Positions 17,366-27,300 of a stretch of 64,000 nucleotides of DNA are shown piece after piece. The translations under genes were made by a program, and so were the position numbers. The stretch is taken from assembly GCF_907177275.1 (NCBI RefSeq), contig NZ_CAJSLV010000002.1:1-64000 (forward strand). Reading direction: 5' to 3'. This DNA is from Actinacidiphila cocklensis. Lineage in GTDB: Bacteria; Actinomycetota; Actinomycetes; Streptomycetales; Streptomycetaceae. Below the pieces are notes generated by a model. The model was not told the origin of the DNA, did not search any database, and saw nothing but the letters and a program-made list of their open reading frames with translations. Each line of letters starts with the position of its first letter. Positions within the stretch are counted from its first letter, which is position 1.

Positions 17366-17974
17366 TCAGAAGCCGCGGCGGACGGAGGTCTGGTGCGCTT
17401 CGTCGAGGCGATGCGCCCGCCTCCGCCGCTCCGCGGCAAGCTCGGCCACGGCGTGGCGCACGCCCGCGAGGACCGTGGCGTCGGGGCCTGGCCTCGGCTC
17501 GGGCACGGGCGGCGGCCCGGAGATCCCGACGGCGTCCGCCAGCGCGAGCAGCACCGGCTCGTCCGCGGCCCAGCGGTGCGCCGCCCGCCGCCGCCCGGCG
17601 GAGTCGGCGAGCACCATCCGGCTGGTGCGCAGCACCAGGAAGCGCCGCCGCTCCTCCCGCCCGAGCAGCCCGTCCGCCTCCAGCGCAGCGACATACGTGT
17701 CGGACAGCCCACGTCCCCTGCGCCACAGCCAGTCCTCGACGGTCTCACCGTCCGCCACCGGGGCCACGGCCGCCGCTGCCAGGTCGAGCTGCGGGTCGGC
17801 GGTGTCCAGCAGGCCCGTGGGCAGCACGAACTCGCCGTCCAGCGTGGCCGCGCCGAGGCCGAGCAGATCGATCAGCTCGGCCCCGGCCAGCGCCAGCGAC
17901 AGGTCGCCGCGCTCCAGCGTCCGGCTCGACGGCATGTCCATGGCCACGAACAGCAGGTCTCGTGCGGTGGTCAT
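17366..17974 (-). CDS. GPP34 (GOLPH3/Vps74-like) family protein
   Basis: Protein of 202 residues related to the GPP34 family. The diagnostic N-terminus (ARDLLFVAMD, then GDLSLALAGAELIDLLGLG) is followed by a helical region with TVEDWLWRRGRGLSDTYV and the FLVLRTSRMVLADS segment. In eukaryotes the family binds phosphatidylinositol 4-phosphate at the Golgi; the many actinomycete copies have no established function. It starts 22 bases after the UBP zinc-finger stop, so it is probably the last gene of the redox/signalling operon to its right. Confidence 0.85.
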   Translation of the reverse strand: MTTARDLLFVAMDMPSSRTLERGDLSLALAGAELIDLLGLGAATLDGEFVLPTGLLDTADPQLDLAAAAVAPVADGETVEDWLWRRGRGLSDTYVAALEADGLLGREERRRFLVLRTSRMVLADSAGRRRAAHRWAADEPVLLALADAVGISGPPPVPEPRPGPDATVLAGVRHAVAELAAERRRRAHRLDEAHQTSVRRGF

Positions 17975-17996
17975 CCGGGGGTGCTCCCCAACAGCG

Positions 17997-18353
17997 TCAG
18001 TTCAGATGGGCCTGCCAGTCGCGGGGCACCCGGTCGGCGGGTCCCGGCGTCGACTGGGCCATGGGATGGTTCTGCGGCGGGGCGAGATCGGGACCGTCCT
18101 CGACGTAACTCTCGGTGACGTAGTTCCAGAACCAGCTCTCACCCGGTTCGTAGCTCCTGATCACCGGGTGGCCGGTGGCGGCGGCGTGCGCGGCGGCGTG
18201 CTGCGAGGGCGAGCTGTCGCAGCAGCCGACGTGCCCGCAGGCGGTACACCTGCGCAGGTGGAACCACCAGCCGCCGGCCTTGTCGCACTCCGTGCAGCCG
18301 TCGCCGCTCGGGGGTACTGACGGGTCGATCCCTGGGATGTCGGCGGTGCTCAT
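17997..18353 (-). CDS. UBP-type zinc-finger domain protein
   Basis: Small protein of 118 residues. It is essentially one ZnF-UBP domain with zinc ligands CTEC (20, 23), CTAC (36, 39), GCC (44-45) and histidines at 52, 56 and 62, followed by the aromatic stretch ESWFWNYV that lines the peptide-binding pocket in eukaryotic family members. Eukaryotic UBP fingers bind the free C-terminal Gly-Gly of ubiquitin; the bacterial ligand is unknown. The ATG overlaps the stop of the upstream kinase by four bases, so it is coexpressed with the kinase and the flavoprotein. Confidence 0.88.
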   Translation of the reverse strand: MSTADIPGIDPSVPPSGDGCTECDKAGGWWFHLRRCTACGHVGCCDSSPSQHAAAHAAATGHPVIRSYEPGESWFWNYVTESYVEDGPDLAPPQNHPMAQSTPGPADRVPRDWQAHLN

Positions 18354-19798
18354 TCGGCGGCCTCCTCGGCGTCGGGGTTGCTGGCGGTGAGCGGCAGCCT
18401 GACCCGGAAACGGGTGTTGCCCGGCTCCGACTCGACGTTCAGGTCGCCGTGGTGCTTGTTGACCACGATCCGCCACGAGATGTCGAGCCCGAGCCCGGTG
18501 CCCTGGCCCACCGGCTTGGTGGTGAAGAACGGCTCGAAGATCCGCTGCCGGATCTCCTCGGGGACCCCGGGACCGGTGTCCTGGAAGTCCACCACCAGCC
18601 TGCCGTGGTCCCGCGAGGTGCGCACGGTGAGGGTGCCCACCCCGTCCATCGCGGCGACCGCGTTGTCGATCAGGTTCGTCCACACCTGGTTCAGCTCGCC
18701 CGGGAAGGCGGGGATCTTCGGCAGCGTGTGGTCGAACTCCTTGACCACCGTCACCTCGGGGCCGATCTTCCCGGCCAGCATCTGCAGGGTGCTGTCCAGC
18801 AGCTCGTGGATGTCGACCACCTGGAAGGGCGCCCGGTCCAGCTGCGAGTACTGCCGGGCGGCGTTGACCAGTCCCGACACCCGGGAGGTGGAGTCCTCGA
18901 TCTCGTTCATCAGCAGCTCGGTCTCGACGGTGTAGTTCAGCCACCGCACCGCGCTCTCCAGCAGCTCGGAGTCCACCGCGGCCGCGACCTGCTCCAGCCA
19001 CTCCTCGTCCAGGCCCGCCTGGACGAAGACCGGTGCCAGGTCCCAGCCGCCGGAGATGTTGTGGTCGTCCAGCCAGTCGGCGACCGCGTCCTCCTGGTCG
19101 GAGGCCTCCATCGGGCTCAGCTCCTGCGCCTTGGCGATCCGCTCGACGGCCCGCTCCTGCACCCCGATCAGCGTGTCCAGGTCGGACTGCCGGTAGGGGC
19201 CGCCGGTCAGGACCTTCAGCTTGTGGCGCATGCCGGCCACCCGGTCGCGCAGCGCCGAGGTGGCGCGCAGCGCGGCGGCGGCCGGGTTGTTCAGCTCGTG
19301 GGTCAGGCCGGCCGACAGCGACCCCAGCGCGAGCAGCCGCTCGCGCTGGCTGACCACCTGCTGGAAGGTCCGGTTGCCGAAGAACAGCCCCTCCAGCAGG
19401 TGCACCGCCATCGGGAACCAGTCGCGCATGATCTTCGCGAACTCGTCGGCGGACAGCACGAAGAACCGGGACGGTTGCGTGACCCGCATCGAGTTGGTGT
19501 AGAGCTGCGGGACCTGGTCGCCCAGATACGCCTGGAACGCGCCGGCGTAGACCCCGCGCTGCGAGGTCCGGTTGACCTCGATGTCGTCGGTGCCGACCCG
19601 CCGCGAGGTGACCACGGTGCCTTCGAGCAGGACGTAGAAGCAGGTCGCGGCGTCGCCCTCGGCGTAGACGGGACCCGGCTCCGCGGCCTCCATACGGCCC
19701 GCGCTGCACAGCCGGGCCAGCTGCTCGGGCGACAGGTGCTCGAACAGGAAAAGCGACCGCAGTTCCGCCGGGTCGCACGGCAGCGTCGCGCCGGTCAC
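18350..19798 (-). CDS. Cyclic-nucleotide-domain sensor histidine kinase
   Basis: Soluble kinase of 482 residues with no membrane segment. Residues about 12-140 form a CRP/cNMP-binding-like domain (LFLFEHLSPEQLARL, YAEGDAATCFYVLLEGTV). A helical linker leads to the phosphoacceptor motif LSAGLTHELNNPAAAA (His167), and the ATPase domain carries NLIDNAVAAMDG, DTGPGVPEE and EPFFTTKPVGQGTGLGL. The GTG start at 19798 has GGAGG four bases upstream; the longer frame to 19873 does not. It lies 22 bases after the response-regulator flavoprotein, its obvious partner. Confidence 0.9.
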   Translation of the reverse strand: MTGATLPCDPAELRSLFLFEHLSPEQLARLCSAGRMEAAEPGPVYAEGDAATCFYVLLEGTVVTSRRVGTDDIEVNRTSQRGVYAGAFQAYLGDQVPQLYTNSMRVTQPSRFFVLSADEFAKIMRDWFPMAVHLLEGLFFGNRTFQQVVSQRERLLALGSLSAGLTHELNNPAAAALRATSALRDRVAGMRHKLKVLTGGPYRQSDLDTLIGVQERAVERIAKAQELSPMEASDQEDAVADWLDDHNISGGWDLAPVFVQAGLDEEWLEQVAAAVDSELLESAVRWLNYTVETELLMNEIEDSTSRVSGLVNAARQYSQLDRAPFQVVDIHELLDSTLQMLAGKIGPEVTVVKEFDHTLPKIPAFPGELNQVWTNLIDNAVAAMDGVGTLTVRTSRDHGRLVVDFQDTGPGVPEEIRQRIFEPFFTTKPVGQGTGLGLDISWRIVVNKHHGDLNVESEPGNTRFRVRLPLTASNPDAEEAAE

Positions 19799-19820
19799 GG
19801 TCCCTCCAGACTTGAGACGC

Positions 19821-21497
19821 TCACAGCCCCTCCAGGTAGCGGTGTACGAGCATGACGGCCATCGCGCCCTCACCGACGGCGGAGGCGACCCGCTTGGCGG
19901 ACTCCGAGCGGACGTCGCCGGCCGCGAAGACCCCGGGCACGCTGGTCTCCAGGTGGTACGGCGGCCGATCGGGCTCCCAGCCGGGCGGGCGCTCGCCCTC
20001 GGCGGCCAGGTCGGGCCCGGTCAGCAGGAAGCCGTGTCCGTCCCTGCGGACCACCCCTTCCAGCCACTCGGTGCGCGGTGCCGCCCCGATGAATACGAAC
20101 AAACGCTGGGCGTCCACCATTTCCGTTCCGCCGCTCGCGGTGTCCCGCAGCGTCAGGCCCTCCAGGTGGTCCTCGCCGTGCGCGGCGGCGACGACGGTGC
20201 CGGTACGGACCCGGATGGTGGGGATCGCGGCGATCTGCTGGATCAGGTAGTGCGACATGGACGCCTCGAGTGACGGCCCGCGGACCAGCAGCGTCACCGA
20301 CTTCGCGCCCCGCGACAGGTAGACCGCGGCCTGCCCGGCCGAATTGGCGCCGCCGACGATGTAGACGTCCTGGTCCTCGCAGCCCGCGGCCTCGGTCAGC
20401 GCCGAGCCGTAGTAGACGCCGCGGCCGGTCAGCTCGGCCAGCCCCGGCACGTCCAGCAGCCGGTAGGCCACCCCGGTGGTGAGGATGACGCTCTGCGCCG
20501 AGACCGAGGAGCCGTCCGCGAACCGGACGGTGCGGGCGGGGCCGCTGACCTCCAGGCCGGTGACCTCACAGGCGGTGAGCAGCTCGGCACCGAAACGGGT
20601 CGCCTGGCGGCGGGCGCGGTCGGTGAGCTGCGCGCCGGAGACCCCGTCGGGGAAGCCGAGGTAGTTCTCGATCCTGGCGCTCTGCCCGGCCTGGCCGCCG
20701 GTCGCGGTGCGCTCCACCAGGACCGTGTTCAGCCCCTCGGAGGCGCCGTAGACCGCCGCACCCAGGCCCGCGGGGCCCGCGCCGATGACCACCAGGTCGT
20801 AGAACTCCTCCGCCGGCGTGGTCGACAGCCCCACCTGTGCGGCCAGGTCCTGGTCCGACGGCTCGATCAGCACCTCGCCGCCGGGCGCGATGACCAGCGG
20901 CAGCCGCAGCCCGTCGTGCCCCGCGGCGTCCAGCAGCCGCCGGCCCTCGGACTGGTCGGACAGATACCAGCGGTACGGGATCTGGTTGCGGGCCAGGAAC
21001 TCCCTGACCCCCGACGACCGGGCCGACCAGCGGTGGCCGACGACCTTGGTCTCCGGCACCGGGCGGTGGTCGGAGCCCAGCCAGCTCTCCAGCAGGTCGT
21101 CGACGACCGGGTAGAGCTTCTCCTCCGGCGGGTCCCACGGCTTGAGCAGGTAGTGGTCCAGGTCGACGACGTTGATCGCGTCGATCGCGGCGCCGGTGTC
21201 GGCGTAGGCGGTGAGCAGGATCCGCCGGGCGCCGGGGTAGACGTCCATGGCCTGCTCGAGGAACTCGATGCCGTTCATCTGCGGCATGCGGTAGTCCGCG
21301 AGGATCACCGCGACCAGGTCGCCGCGCAGCTTCATCTGCCGCAGCGCGTCCAGTGCCGACTCGCCGGACTCGGCCCGCACCACGCGGTAGCGCTCGCCGT
21401 ACCGGCGCCGCAGGTCGCGGGCGACGGCACGGGAGACCCCCGGGTCGTCGTCGACGGTCAGGAGCACGGCTCGGCGTGTGCTGTCCGGTGCTGTCAT
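19821..21497 (-). CDS. Response regulator fused to thioredoxin-reductase-like flavoprotein
   Basis: Fusion protein of about 558 residues. Residues 10-130 are a receiver domain with acidic VDDD and phosphoacceptor Asp68 in ILADYRMPQMNG. A region at about 145-225 resembles a thioredoxin-like or glutaredoxin-like linker. From about 245 there is a thioredoxin-reductase-type FAD/NAD(P)H module: VVIGAGPAGLGAA, ERTATGGQAGQS, the NAD(P) motif YIVGGANSAGQAA and the C-terminal VFAAGDVRSES. The usual redox CxxC is absent: the equivalent region reads YYGSALTEAAGCED. First gene of the kinase/UBP/GPP34 operon. In-frame ATGs at 21503 and 21515 are equally possible starts. Confidence 0.9.
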   Translation of the reverse strand: MTAPDSTRRAVLLTVDDDPGVSRAVARDLRRRYGERYRVVRAESGESALDALRQMKLRGDLVAVILADYRMPQMNGIEFLEQAMDVYPGARRILLTAYADTGAAIDAINVVDLDHYLLKPWDPPEEKLYPVVDDLLESWLGSDHRPVPETKVVGHRWSARSSGVREFLARNQIPYRWYLSDQSEGRRLLDAAGHDGLRLPLVIAPGGEVLIEPSDQDLAAQVGLSTTPAEEFYDLVVIGAGPAGLGAAVYGASEGLNTVLVERTATGGQAGQSARIENYLGFPDGVSGAQLTDRARRQATRFGAELLTACEVTGLEVSGPARTVRFADGSSVSAQSVILTTGVAYRLLDVPGLAELTGRGVYYGSALTEAAGCEDQDVYIVGGANSAGQAAVYLSRGAKSVTLLVRGPSLEASMSHYLIQQIAAIPTIRVRTGTVVAAAHGEDHLEGLTLRDTASGGTEMVDAQRLFVFIGAAPRTEWLEGVVRRDGHGFLLTGPDLAAEGERPPGWEPDRPPYHLETSVPGVFAAGDVRSESAKRVASAVGEGAMAVMLVHRYLEGL

Positions 21498-21655
21498 GGG
21501 CATCCCCGTCCCCATCTGCTGCCTGCGCGTTTCGCTCCGTGCAGGTCCGCCGTTCAGCCTAGTGGCCTGATGGCGTGCCCGCAGCGCGCGCATGTCCCGG
21601 CGTGCGGGATGATCGCGGAGCGCGTAACGACAGCGTGTGACAGCAGGGGGATGCG

Positions 21656-22123
21656 ATGCGGGCGGGGTGGGCGGCGCTGGCGGCCGTCGCGGTGGTGTGC
21701 GCGGTGCCGGCGGCGGCGGACGGGGCGGTGGCGGTGATCGGCGGGGTGCCGGACGCGGCGCTCGGCAAGGGCGAGGTCCAGGCGGACGTGGCGGCGGTGA
21801 TCAGCCGGGTGGGACTGCACAGCTGGTCCGACGGCGAGACCATCGTGCTGCGATTCTCCAGCGGGCGCAAAGGCACACCGATGCCCCCGCAGTGCATGGC
21901 CGAGTGGCCGGACGCCACCGCCGGAACGCCGGAGGAGGCCCACCGCCTGCTCGCCGAGCTGGGCCGGGCCGGGTGGCACCAGGTGTTCCGCAAGGACGAG
22001 GCCGGCTGGCACTCGGTGGCGCTCGACCGCGGCGGGTGGCGCCTGTCGGTCGTCGACATGCGGGGGCGGCCCGGCAGCGGCGACGACGACCTGATCGTCG
22101 ACGCCGTACGGCTCGGCTGCTGA
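21656..22123 (+). CDS. Secreted hypothetical protein
   Basis: Protein of 155 residues with a typical signal peptide (MRAGWAALAAVAVVCAVPAAADG, cleavage probably after ADG or AAA). The mature part is small, acidic and contains two cysteines (in PPQCMAEWP and the C-terminal GC), which could pair. I do not recognise the family. The ATG at 21656 has AGGGGG upstream; an ATG five bases earlier is out of frame. It is divergent from the flavoprotein operon. Confidence 0.65.
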   Translation: MRAGWAALAAVAVVCAVPAAADGAVAVIGGVPDAALGKGEVQADVAAVISRVGLHSWSDGETIVLRFSSGRKGTPMPPQCMAEWPDATAGTPEEAHRLLAELGRAGWHQVFRKDEAGWHSVALDRGGWRLSVVDMRGRPGSGDDDLIVDAVRLGC

Positions 22124-22186
22124 CACGCAGGCGTGTCACCTGGCGGGCTTGCGCTGGAGCGCACTTCAACTCCTAGCCTCTGGAGC

Positions 22187-23149
22187 ATGACTACGCCACA
22201 GAAACCGATCGGTTCGGGCTTCGGCGCCCACAGCACCGCGGACGAGGTCCTCAGCGGCATCGACCTGACCGGAAAGCTCGCGCTCGTCACCGGCGGCTAC
22301 TCGGGCATCGGCCTGGAGACCACCCGGGCACTGGCGAAGGCCGGCGCCCACGTGGTGGTCCCGGCCCGCCGTCCGCAGACCGCGGCCGAGGCGCTGGCGG
22401 GTATCGAGGGCGTCGAGGTGGACCAGCTCGACCTGGCCGACCTCGACAGCGTCCGCGACTTCGCCGACCGCTTCCTCGCCACCGGCCGCGACATCGACAT
22501 CGTCATCAACAGCGCGGGCATCATGGCCTGCCCGGAGACCCGGGTCGGGCCCGGCTGGGAGGCGCAGTTCGCCACCAACCACCTCGGGCACTACGCGCTG
22601 GTCAACCGGCTGTGGCCGGCGATCGAGCGGGGCGGCGCCCGGGTGGTGGCGGTGTCCTCCGGCGGCCACCGCCTCTCGCCGATCCGCTGGGGCGACATCC
22701 AGTTCGATCAGGGGTACGACAAGTGGCAGGCCTACGGGCAGGCCAAGACCGCCAACGTGCTCTTCGCCCGGCAGCTCGACACCCTCGCCGCCGGCCGGAA
22801 CGTACGGGCCTTCGCGCTGCACCCGGGCGGCATCCTCACCCCGCTGCAGCGGCACCTGCCCACGGCAGAGATGGTCGCCCTCGGCTGGATCGACGAGGAC
22901 GGCAACCCGGTGGACCCGACCGGCTTCAAGTCCCCCGAGGAGGGCGCCTCCACCCAGGTCTGGGCGGCGACCTCACCGGCGCTCGACGGGGCCGGCGGGG
23001 TGTACCTGGAGGACTGCGACATCGCCGGGCCCGCCTCGGACTCCGGTGCGCGCGGCGGAGTGCAGGACTACGCCGTCGACCCCGAGGAGGCCGCCCGCCT
23101 GTGGGCGCTGTCGGCCGAGCTCACCGGCGTCAACGCCTTCGCGAGCTGA
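22187..23149 (+). CDS. Short-chain dehydrogenase/reductase
   Basis: NAD(P)-dependent oxidoreductase of 320 residues, of the retinol-dehydrogenase/WW-domain-oxidoreductase-like branch. The cofactor motif TGGYSGIG, NSAGIMA, the catalytic serine in VAVSSGGH and YGQAK (Tyr and Lys) are all present. Start chosen at the ATG at 22187, preceded by GGAG and giving the usual spacing to the Rossmann motif; an upstream start at 22133 adds residues unlike the family. Substrate unknown. Confidence 0.88.
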   Translation: MTTPQKPIGSGFGAHSTADEVLSGIDLTGKLALVTGGYSGIGLETTRALAKAGAHVVVPARRPQTAAEALAGIEGVEVDQLDLADLDSVRDFADRFLATGRDIDIVINSAGIMACPETRVGPGWEAQFATNHLGHYALVNRLWPAIERGGARVVAVSSGGHRLSPIRWGDIQFDQGYDKWQAYGQAKTANVLFARQLDTLAAGRNVRAFALHPGGILTPLQRHLPTAEMVALGWIDEDGNPVDPTGFKSPEEGASTQVWAATSPALDGAGGVYLEDCDIAGPASDSGARGGVQDYAVDPEEAARLWALSAELTGVNAFAS

Positions 23150-23371
23150 CACCGCGGCGTCCCGCGGAGGACCTCGGCGCCCCGGGGCGGCCGCCCCGGG
23201 GCGCTGGCGCGAACGGGTGAAGGGGCGCAGGTCGGCGCGGCCGGTGGGCGGCGGGGCCGGTGCGACGGCGGATGCTGGGGCGGACAGACGTCCGCGGCCG
23301 GCCGCGGACCCTTCCGCCCCGGCGTCCCGCTGCGCGCCGGGCCATGACGCCTCCGGAGGCCGACCCTGCTG

Positions 23372-24226
23372 GTGCTCTGCGTGTTCTTCGCGCTCATCGG
23401 TGCGGCCAGCAACGCGACCGGGACGGTGCTGCAGCGCAAGGCCGCGATCTCCGTGCCCGCCAAGGACGCGTTGCGGCCGCGGCTGCTGAAGGACCTGGCC
23501 AGGCAGCCGGTCTGGCTGCTGGGCATCTGCGGTGTGGTCGGCGCGGCGCTCTTCCAGGCGCTGGCCCTGGTGACGGGGCCGCTGGCGCTGGCGCAGCCGG
23601 TCTTCATCCTGGAACTGCCCTTCGCCCTGCTGATCGCCCTGCCCGTGCTGCACCGCACCCTGCCCAGGACGGGCTGGATCGCGGTCGGCTGCATGGTCGC
23701 GGGCCTGGTGCTGGCGCTGGCCGCCGCGGCGCCCGACGGCGGCCGGCCGCAGGCGTCGATGGCCCGCTGGATTCCGGCGGTGGTGCTGTGCGTGGCGGCC
23801 ACCGCCCTCACGGTCGGTGCCGCCAGGCGCCGGCCGTCCGGGGCGGCCAGGGCGGCGCTGCTCGGCTCCGCCGCCGCCGTCTCCAACGCGCTGACGGCCG
23901 CGCTGATGAAGTCGGCCGCCAACACCTTCTCCGACGACGGCTTCGGCGCCTTCCTGGCGGCGTGGCAGACGTACGGGTTCGCGCTGTGCGGGGTGACGGC
24001 GGTGTTCCTGCTGGAGAACGCCCTGCAGGCCGGGTCCATCGCGGCCTCGCAGCCGGCGCTGACCCTCGGCGACGCGACGGTCAGCCTGCTGCTGGGAGTG
24101 CTGGTCTACGCCGAGCACATCCGCACCGGCTGGTGGGTCCTGCCCGAACTGGTCGGCGTCGCGCTGATCACCCTCGGCACGCTCCGGCTGTCCCGGGCAC
24201 CGCTGACCGGCGAGCTGGGCAGCTGA
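23372..24226 (+). CDS. DMT-family (EamA-like) membrane transporter
   Basis: Integral membrane protein of about 284 residues with nine to ten hydrophobic helices and the two-fold repeat typical of drug/metabolite transporters. The features SNATGTVLQRKAA and LALAQPVFILELPFALLIA near the first half match actinomycete DMT proteins of unknown substrate. GTG at 23372 is the first standard start, but CTG at 23366 has better spacing to the GGAGG at 23355-23359. The 222 bases upstream contain no recognisable gene. Confidence 0.8.
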   Translation: MLCVFFALIGAASNATGTVLQRKAAISVPAKDALRPRLLKDLARQPVWLLGICGVVGAALFQALALVTGPLALAQPVFILELPFALLIALPVLHRTLPRTGWIAVGCMVAGLVLALAAAAPDGGRPQASMARWIPAVVLCVAATALTVGAARRRPSGAARAALLGSAAAVSNALTAALMKSAANTFSDDGFGAFLAAWQTYGFALCGVTAVFLLENALQAGSIAASQPALTLGDATVSLLLGVLVYAEHIRTGWWVLPELVGVALITLGTLRLSRAPLTGELGS

Positions 24227-24240
24227 GCACGCACCTCCCG

Positions 24241-24288
24241 CGCGCACAAGCCGGGGGCATCGCCCGCGCACAAGCCGAGGGCATCGCC
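24241..24288. repeat. Tandem 24-base direct repeat
   Basis: Two adjacent 24-base units (24241-24264 and 24265-24288), identical except for one base, each beginning CGCGCACAAGCCG and ending GGGCATCGCC. The second unit runs into the left arm of the terminator hairpin at 24279. Confidence 0.8.
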
Positions 24289-24312
24289 GGTCCCCTCCGA
24301 CCGGCGATGCCC
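24279..24312. terminator. Bidirectional terminator hairpin
   Basis: Perfect 13-bp inverted repeat, GGGCATCGCCGGT and ACCGGCGATGCCC, with an 8-base loop. It sits between the convergent DMT transporter and alpha-mannosidase genes and can serve both. Confidence 0.8.
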
Positions 24313-24340
24313 CCGTGGCCCTTCCTGCGGCGCCGCGCTG

Positions 24341-27300
24341 TCAGTCGCGCCGCACCGCCAGCCGCAGGGTGAGGATCTGGAACGGCCGCAGCGACAGCCG
24401 CACCCCGGAGCCGGCCACCTCGTGGCTGCCGTCGTCGGGCAGCGGACGCTCCAGCAGGTCGGTCACCACCGCGCCGCCCAGTGCGAAACCGGGGGTGAGC
24501 GTCGCCCGCACCCGGCGGCCGTGGGACTCGTAGAGCCGCACGACCACATCGCCCGAGCGGTCGTCGGCCAGCTTGACCGCCGAGACCACCACACCCTCCT
24601 GGTCGACCGCGACCAGGGGTTCCACCACCGCGCTGCCCGGCACCGTACGCTCCGGCAGGTTCAGGTGGTAGCCCTCACGCACCGCGTCAGCCGGCTCCAC
24701 CCCCACCACCAGGGCGTACCGCAGCCGGTGGGTGCCCTGCTCGGCCTGCGGGTCGGGGAAGCGGGACGAGCGCAGCAGCGAGAGCCGTACCGTGGTCGTC
24801 GTACCGCCGTCGGGGCGTACGTCCCGCGTGATGTCGTGGCCGTACGTCGAGTCGTTGACCAGCGCCGCGCCCCAGCCCGGCTCGCCGACGTGCAGGAAGC
24901 GGTGCGCGCACACCTCGAACTTGGCCGCCTCCCAGCTGGTGTTGGTGTGCGTGGGCCGCTCCACCTGGCCGAACGGGATCTCCGCGGTGGAGTGCGCGGC
25001 CCGTACGTCCAGCGGGAAGGACGCCTTGAGCAGCTTCTCCCGCTCGTGCCAGTCGACCAGCGTGTCCACGTCCAGCCGCCGGGCGCCCTGCTCCAGCGTC
25101 AGGGTCTGCTCGATCCGCGACGCGCCGACCGTGCGCACCACCCGCACCCCGCCGTCCACGACGGTCACCTCGTCGGCCTCGGTGAGGTCGCGCACGGTGT
25201 TGCGGTAGAAGACGTCGATGTCCCAGGCGTCCCACTTGTTGGGGAAGTCCTGGTGCAGCTGCAGCAGGTTGGCCACCGCACCCGGCGCCAGCGCCTCGCG
25301 GCCCGCGGTGATGTCGTATGCGGAGGTGACCAGCCCGCGGCCGTCGACCACCACCCGCACCAGGCCGTTGTCCAGCACGAAGCCGTCGCCGTCGGCCACC
25401 GGGGGAGTACGCCCCGGCACCCGGGTCCTGGGCGTGGCACCCAGCGCGGGGACGCCGCCGCGCGCGTGCGGGGCGGCGTTGAAGACCACCTCGCCCTGCT
25501 GCCCGGGAGGACCGGCCAGCGCCCGTTGAGCCGACCCGATCAGCTCCTCCAGCTCGGCCGCGACCTCCCGGTAGGTCTGCTCCGCCTCCCGGTGCACCCA
25601 GGCGATCGACGTACCCGGCAGGATGTCGTGGAACTGGTGCAGCAGCACCGTCTTCCACAGCCGGTCGAGCGCCTCGTACGGATACGGCGCCCCGGTCCGC
25701 GCGGCCGCCGTCGCCGCCCACAACTCGGCCTCCCGCAGCAGGTGCTCGCTGCGCCTGTTGCCCTGCTTGGTGGCCAACTGGCTGGTCAGGGTGCCGCGGT
25801 GGAACTCCAGATACAACTCGCCCACCCACACCGGCGCGTCGGGGTGGTCGGCGAACGCCTTGGCGAAGAAGTCCGCCGGCGCCTCCACCGCGACCCGCGG
25901 CGAGCCCTCCAGGTCGGCGAGCCGGTCGGCGCGGGCCATCATCTCCCGGGTGGGGCCGCCACCGCCGTCGCCGTAGCCGAACGGCACCAGGGAGCGGTCG
26001 GTGGCCGCCTTGTCCTGGAAGTTCCGCTCGCTGTGGGCCACTTCGGCCCCGGACAGGTCGCTGTTGTAGGTGTCGACCGGCGGGAAGTGGCTGAAGATCC
26101 GGGTGCCGTCGATGCCCTCCCACCAGAAGGTGTGGTGCGGGAACTTGTTGGTGGTGTTCCAGGAGATCTTCTGCGTCAGGAACCAGCGCACCCCGGCCAG
26201 CTTCATCAGCTGCGGCAGCGCCGCGTTGTAGCCGAAGGTGTCGGGCAGCCACATCTCCTCGGTCTCGACCCCGAACTCCTCCAGGTAGAACCGCTTGCCG
26301 TGGACGAACTGCCGCACCAGCGACTCACCGCCGGTGATGTTGGTGTCCGGCTCCACCCACAGGCTGCCGGCCGGCAGGAACTGCCCGGTCTTGGCCTTCT
26401 CCTGGGCGCGCGCGTAGACCTCGGGCCGGTGCTCCTTGAGCCAGGCCAGCTGCTGCGCCTGCGACATCACGAAGCGGAAGCCGGGATGGTCGTCCATCAA
26501 CTGCGTGACGCTGGAGACGGTGCGCGCCACCTTCCGTACCGTCTCGCGCAGCGGCCACAGCCACGCCGAGTCGATGTGGCTGTGGCCGATCGCCGAGATC
26601 CGGTGGGCGCTCGGGCTCGCGGGCGCGGCCAGCGCGGGGGCCAGCACCTCGCGGGCGGCCGCCGCGGTGCCGCCGATGTCCTGCAGGTCGATCGCGTCGA
26701 GTGCGCGCTCGATGGCCCGCAGCAACTGCCAGCGCCTGGTGGACTGCTCGGGCAGCTCGTGCATCAACTGCCCGAGCACGTCCAGGTCCTGGACCAGCTC
26801 GAAGACACCGGCGTCGAAGACGGCCAGGTCCATCCGCCGCAGCCGGTACAGCGGGTCGCGGTCCCCGGCGCCGTCCGCATCGTGCAGCCAGGCCGCGCGG
26901 TCGCCCAGCGGGGTGGGGTAGAAGGTCAGCTGATCGGGCCCCGAGTGCATGACGACCGGGTTCGCGGCCGCCTCGATGTAGTACGTCAGCTGCTCGCCGC
27001 CGGCTGCCGCCGCCGTGACGGGCAGGTGGGTGTTGCGCGGGTTGAGCGCCTTCACCGCGGTGCCGTCCTGCCGGTAGACCAGCCCCTCCGCGGAGAAGCC
27101 CGGCTCGGTGGTGCCGAAGCCCAGGTCGAGCACCGCCTCCACCGGCAGGCCCGCCCACTCCTGGGGTATCCGGCCGGTGATCTTGAACCAGCTGGTCGAC
27201 CAGGCAGGCCCCCAGCGGTCGCCGACCCGGGCCGGGCCGAAGTCGGCGGCGAGGCCGGTGGCGACCGGTACCGGTTCGCCGGGGACGTGCCACACCTCGA

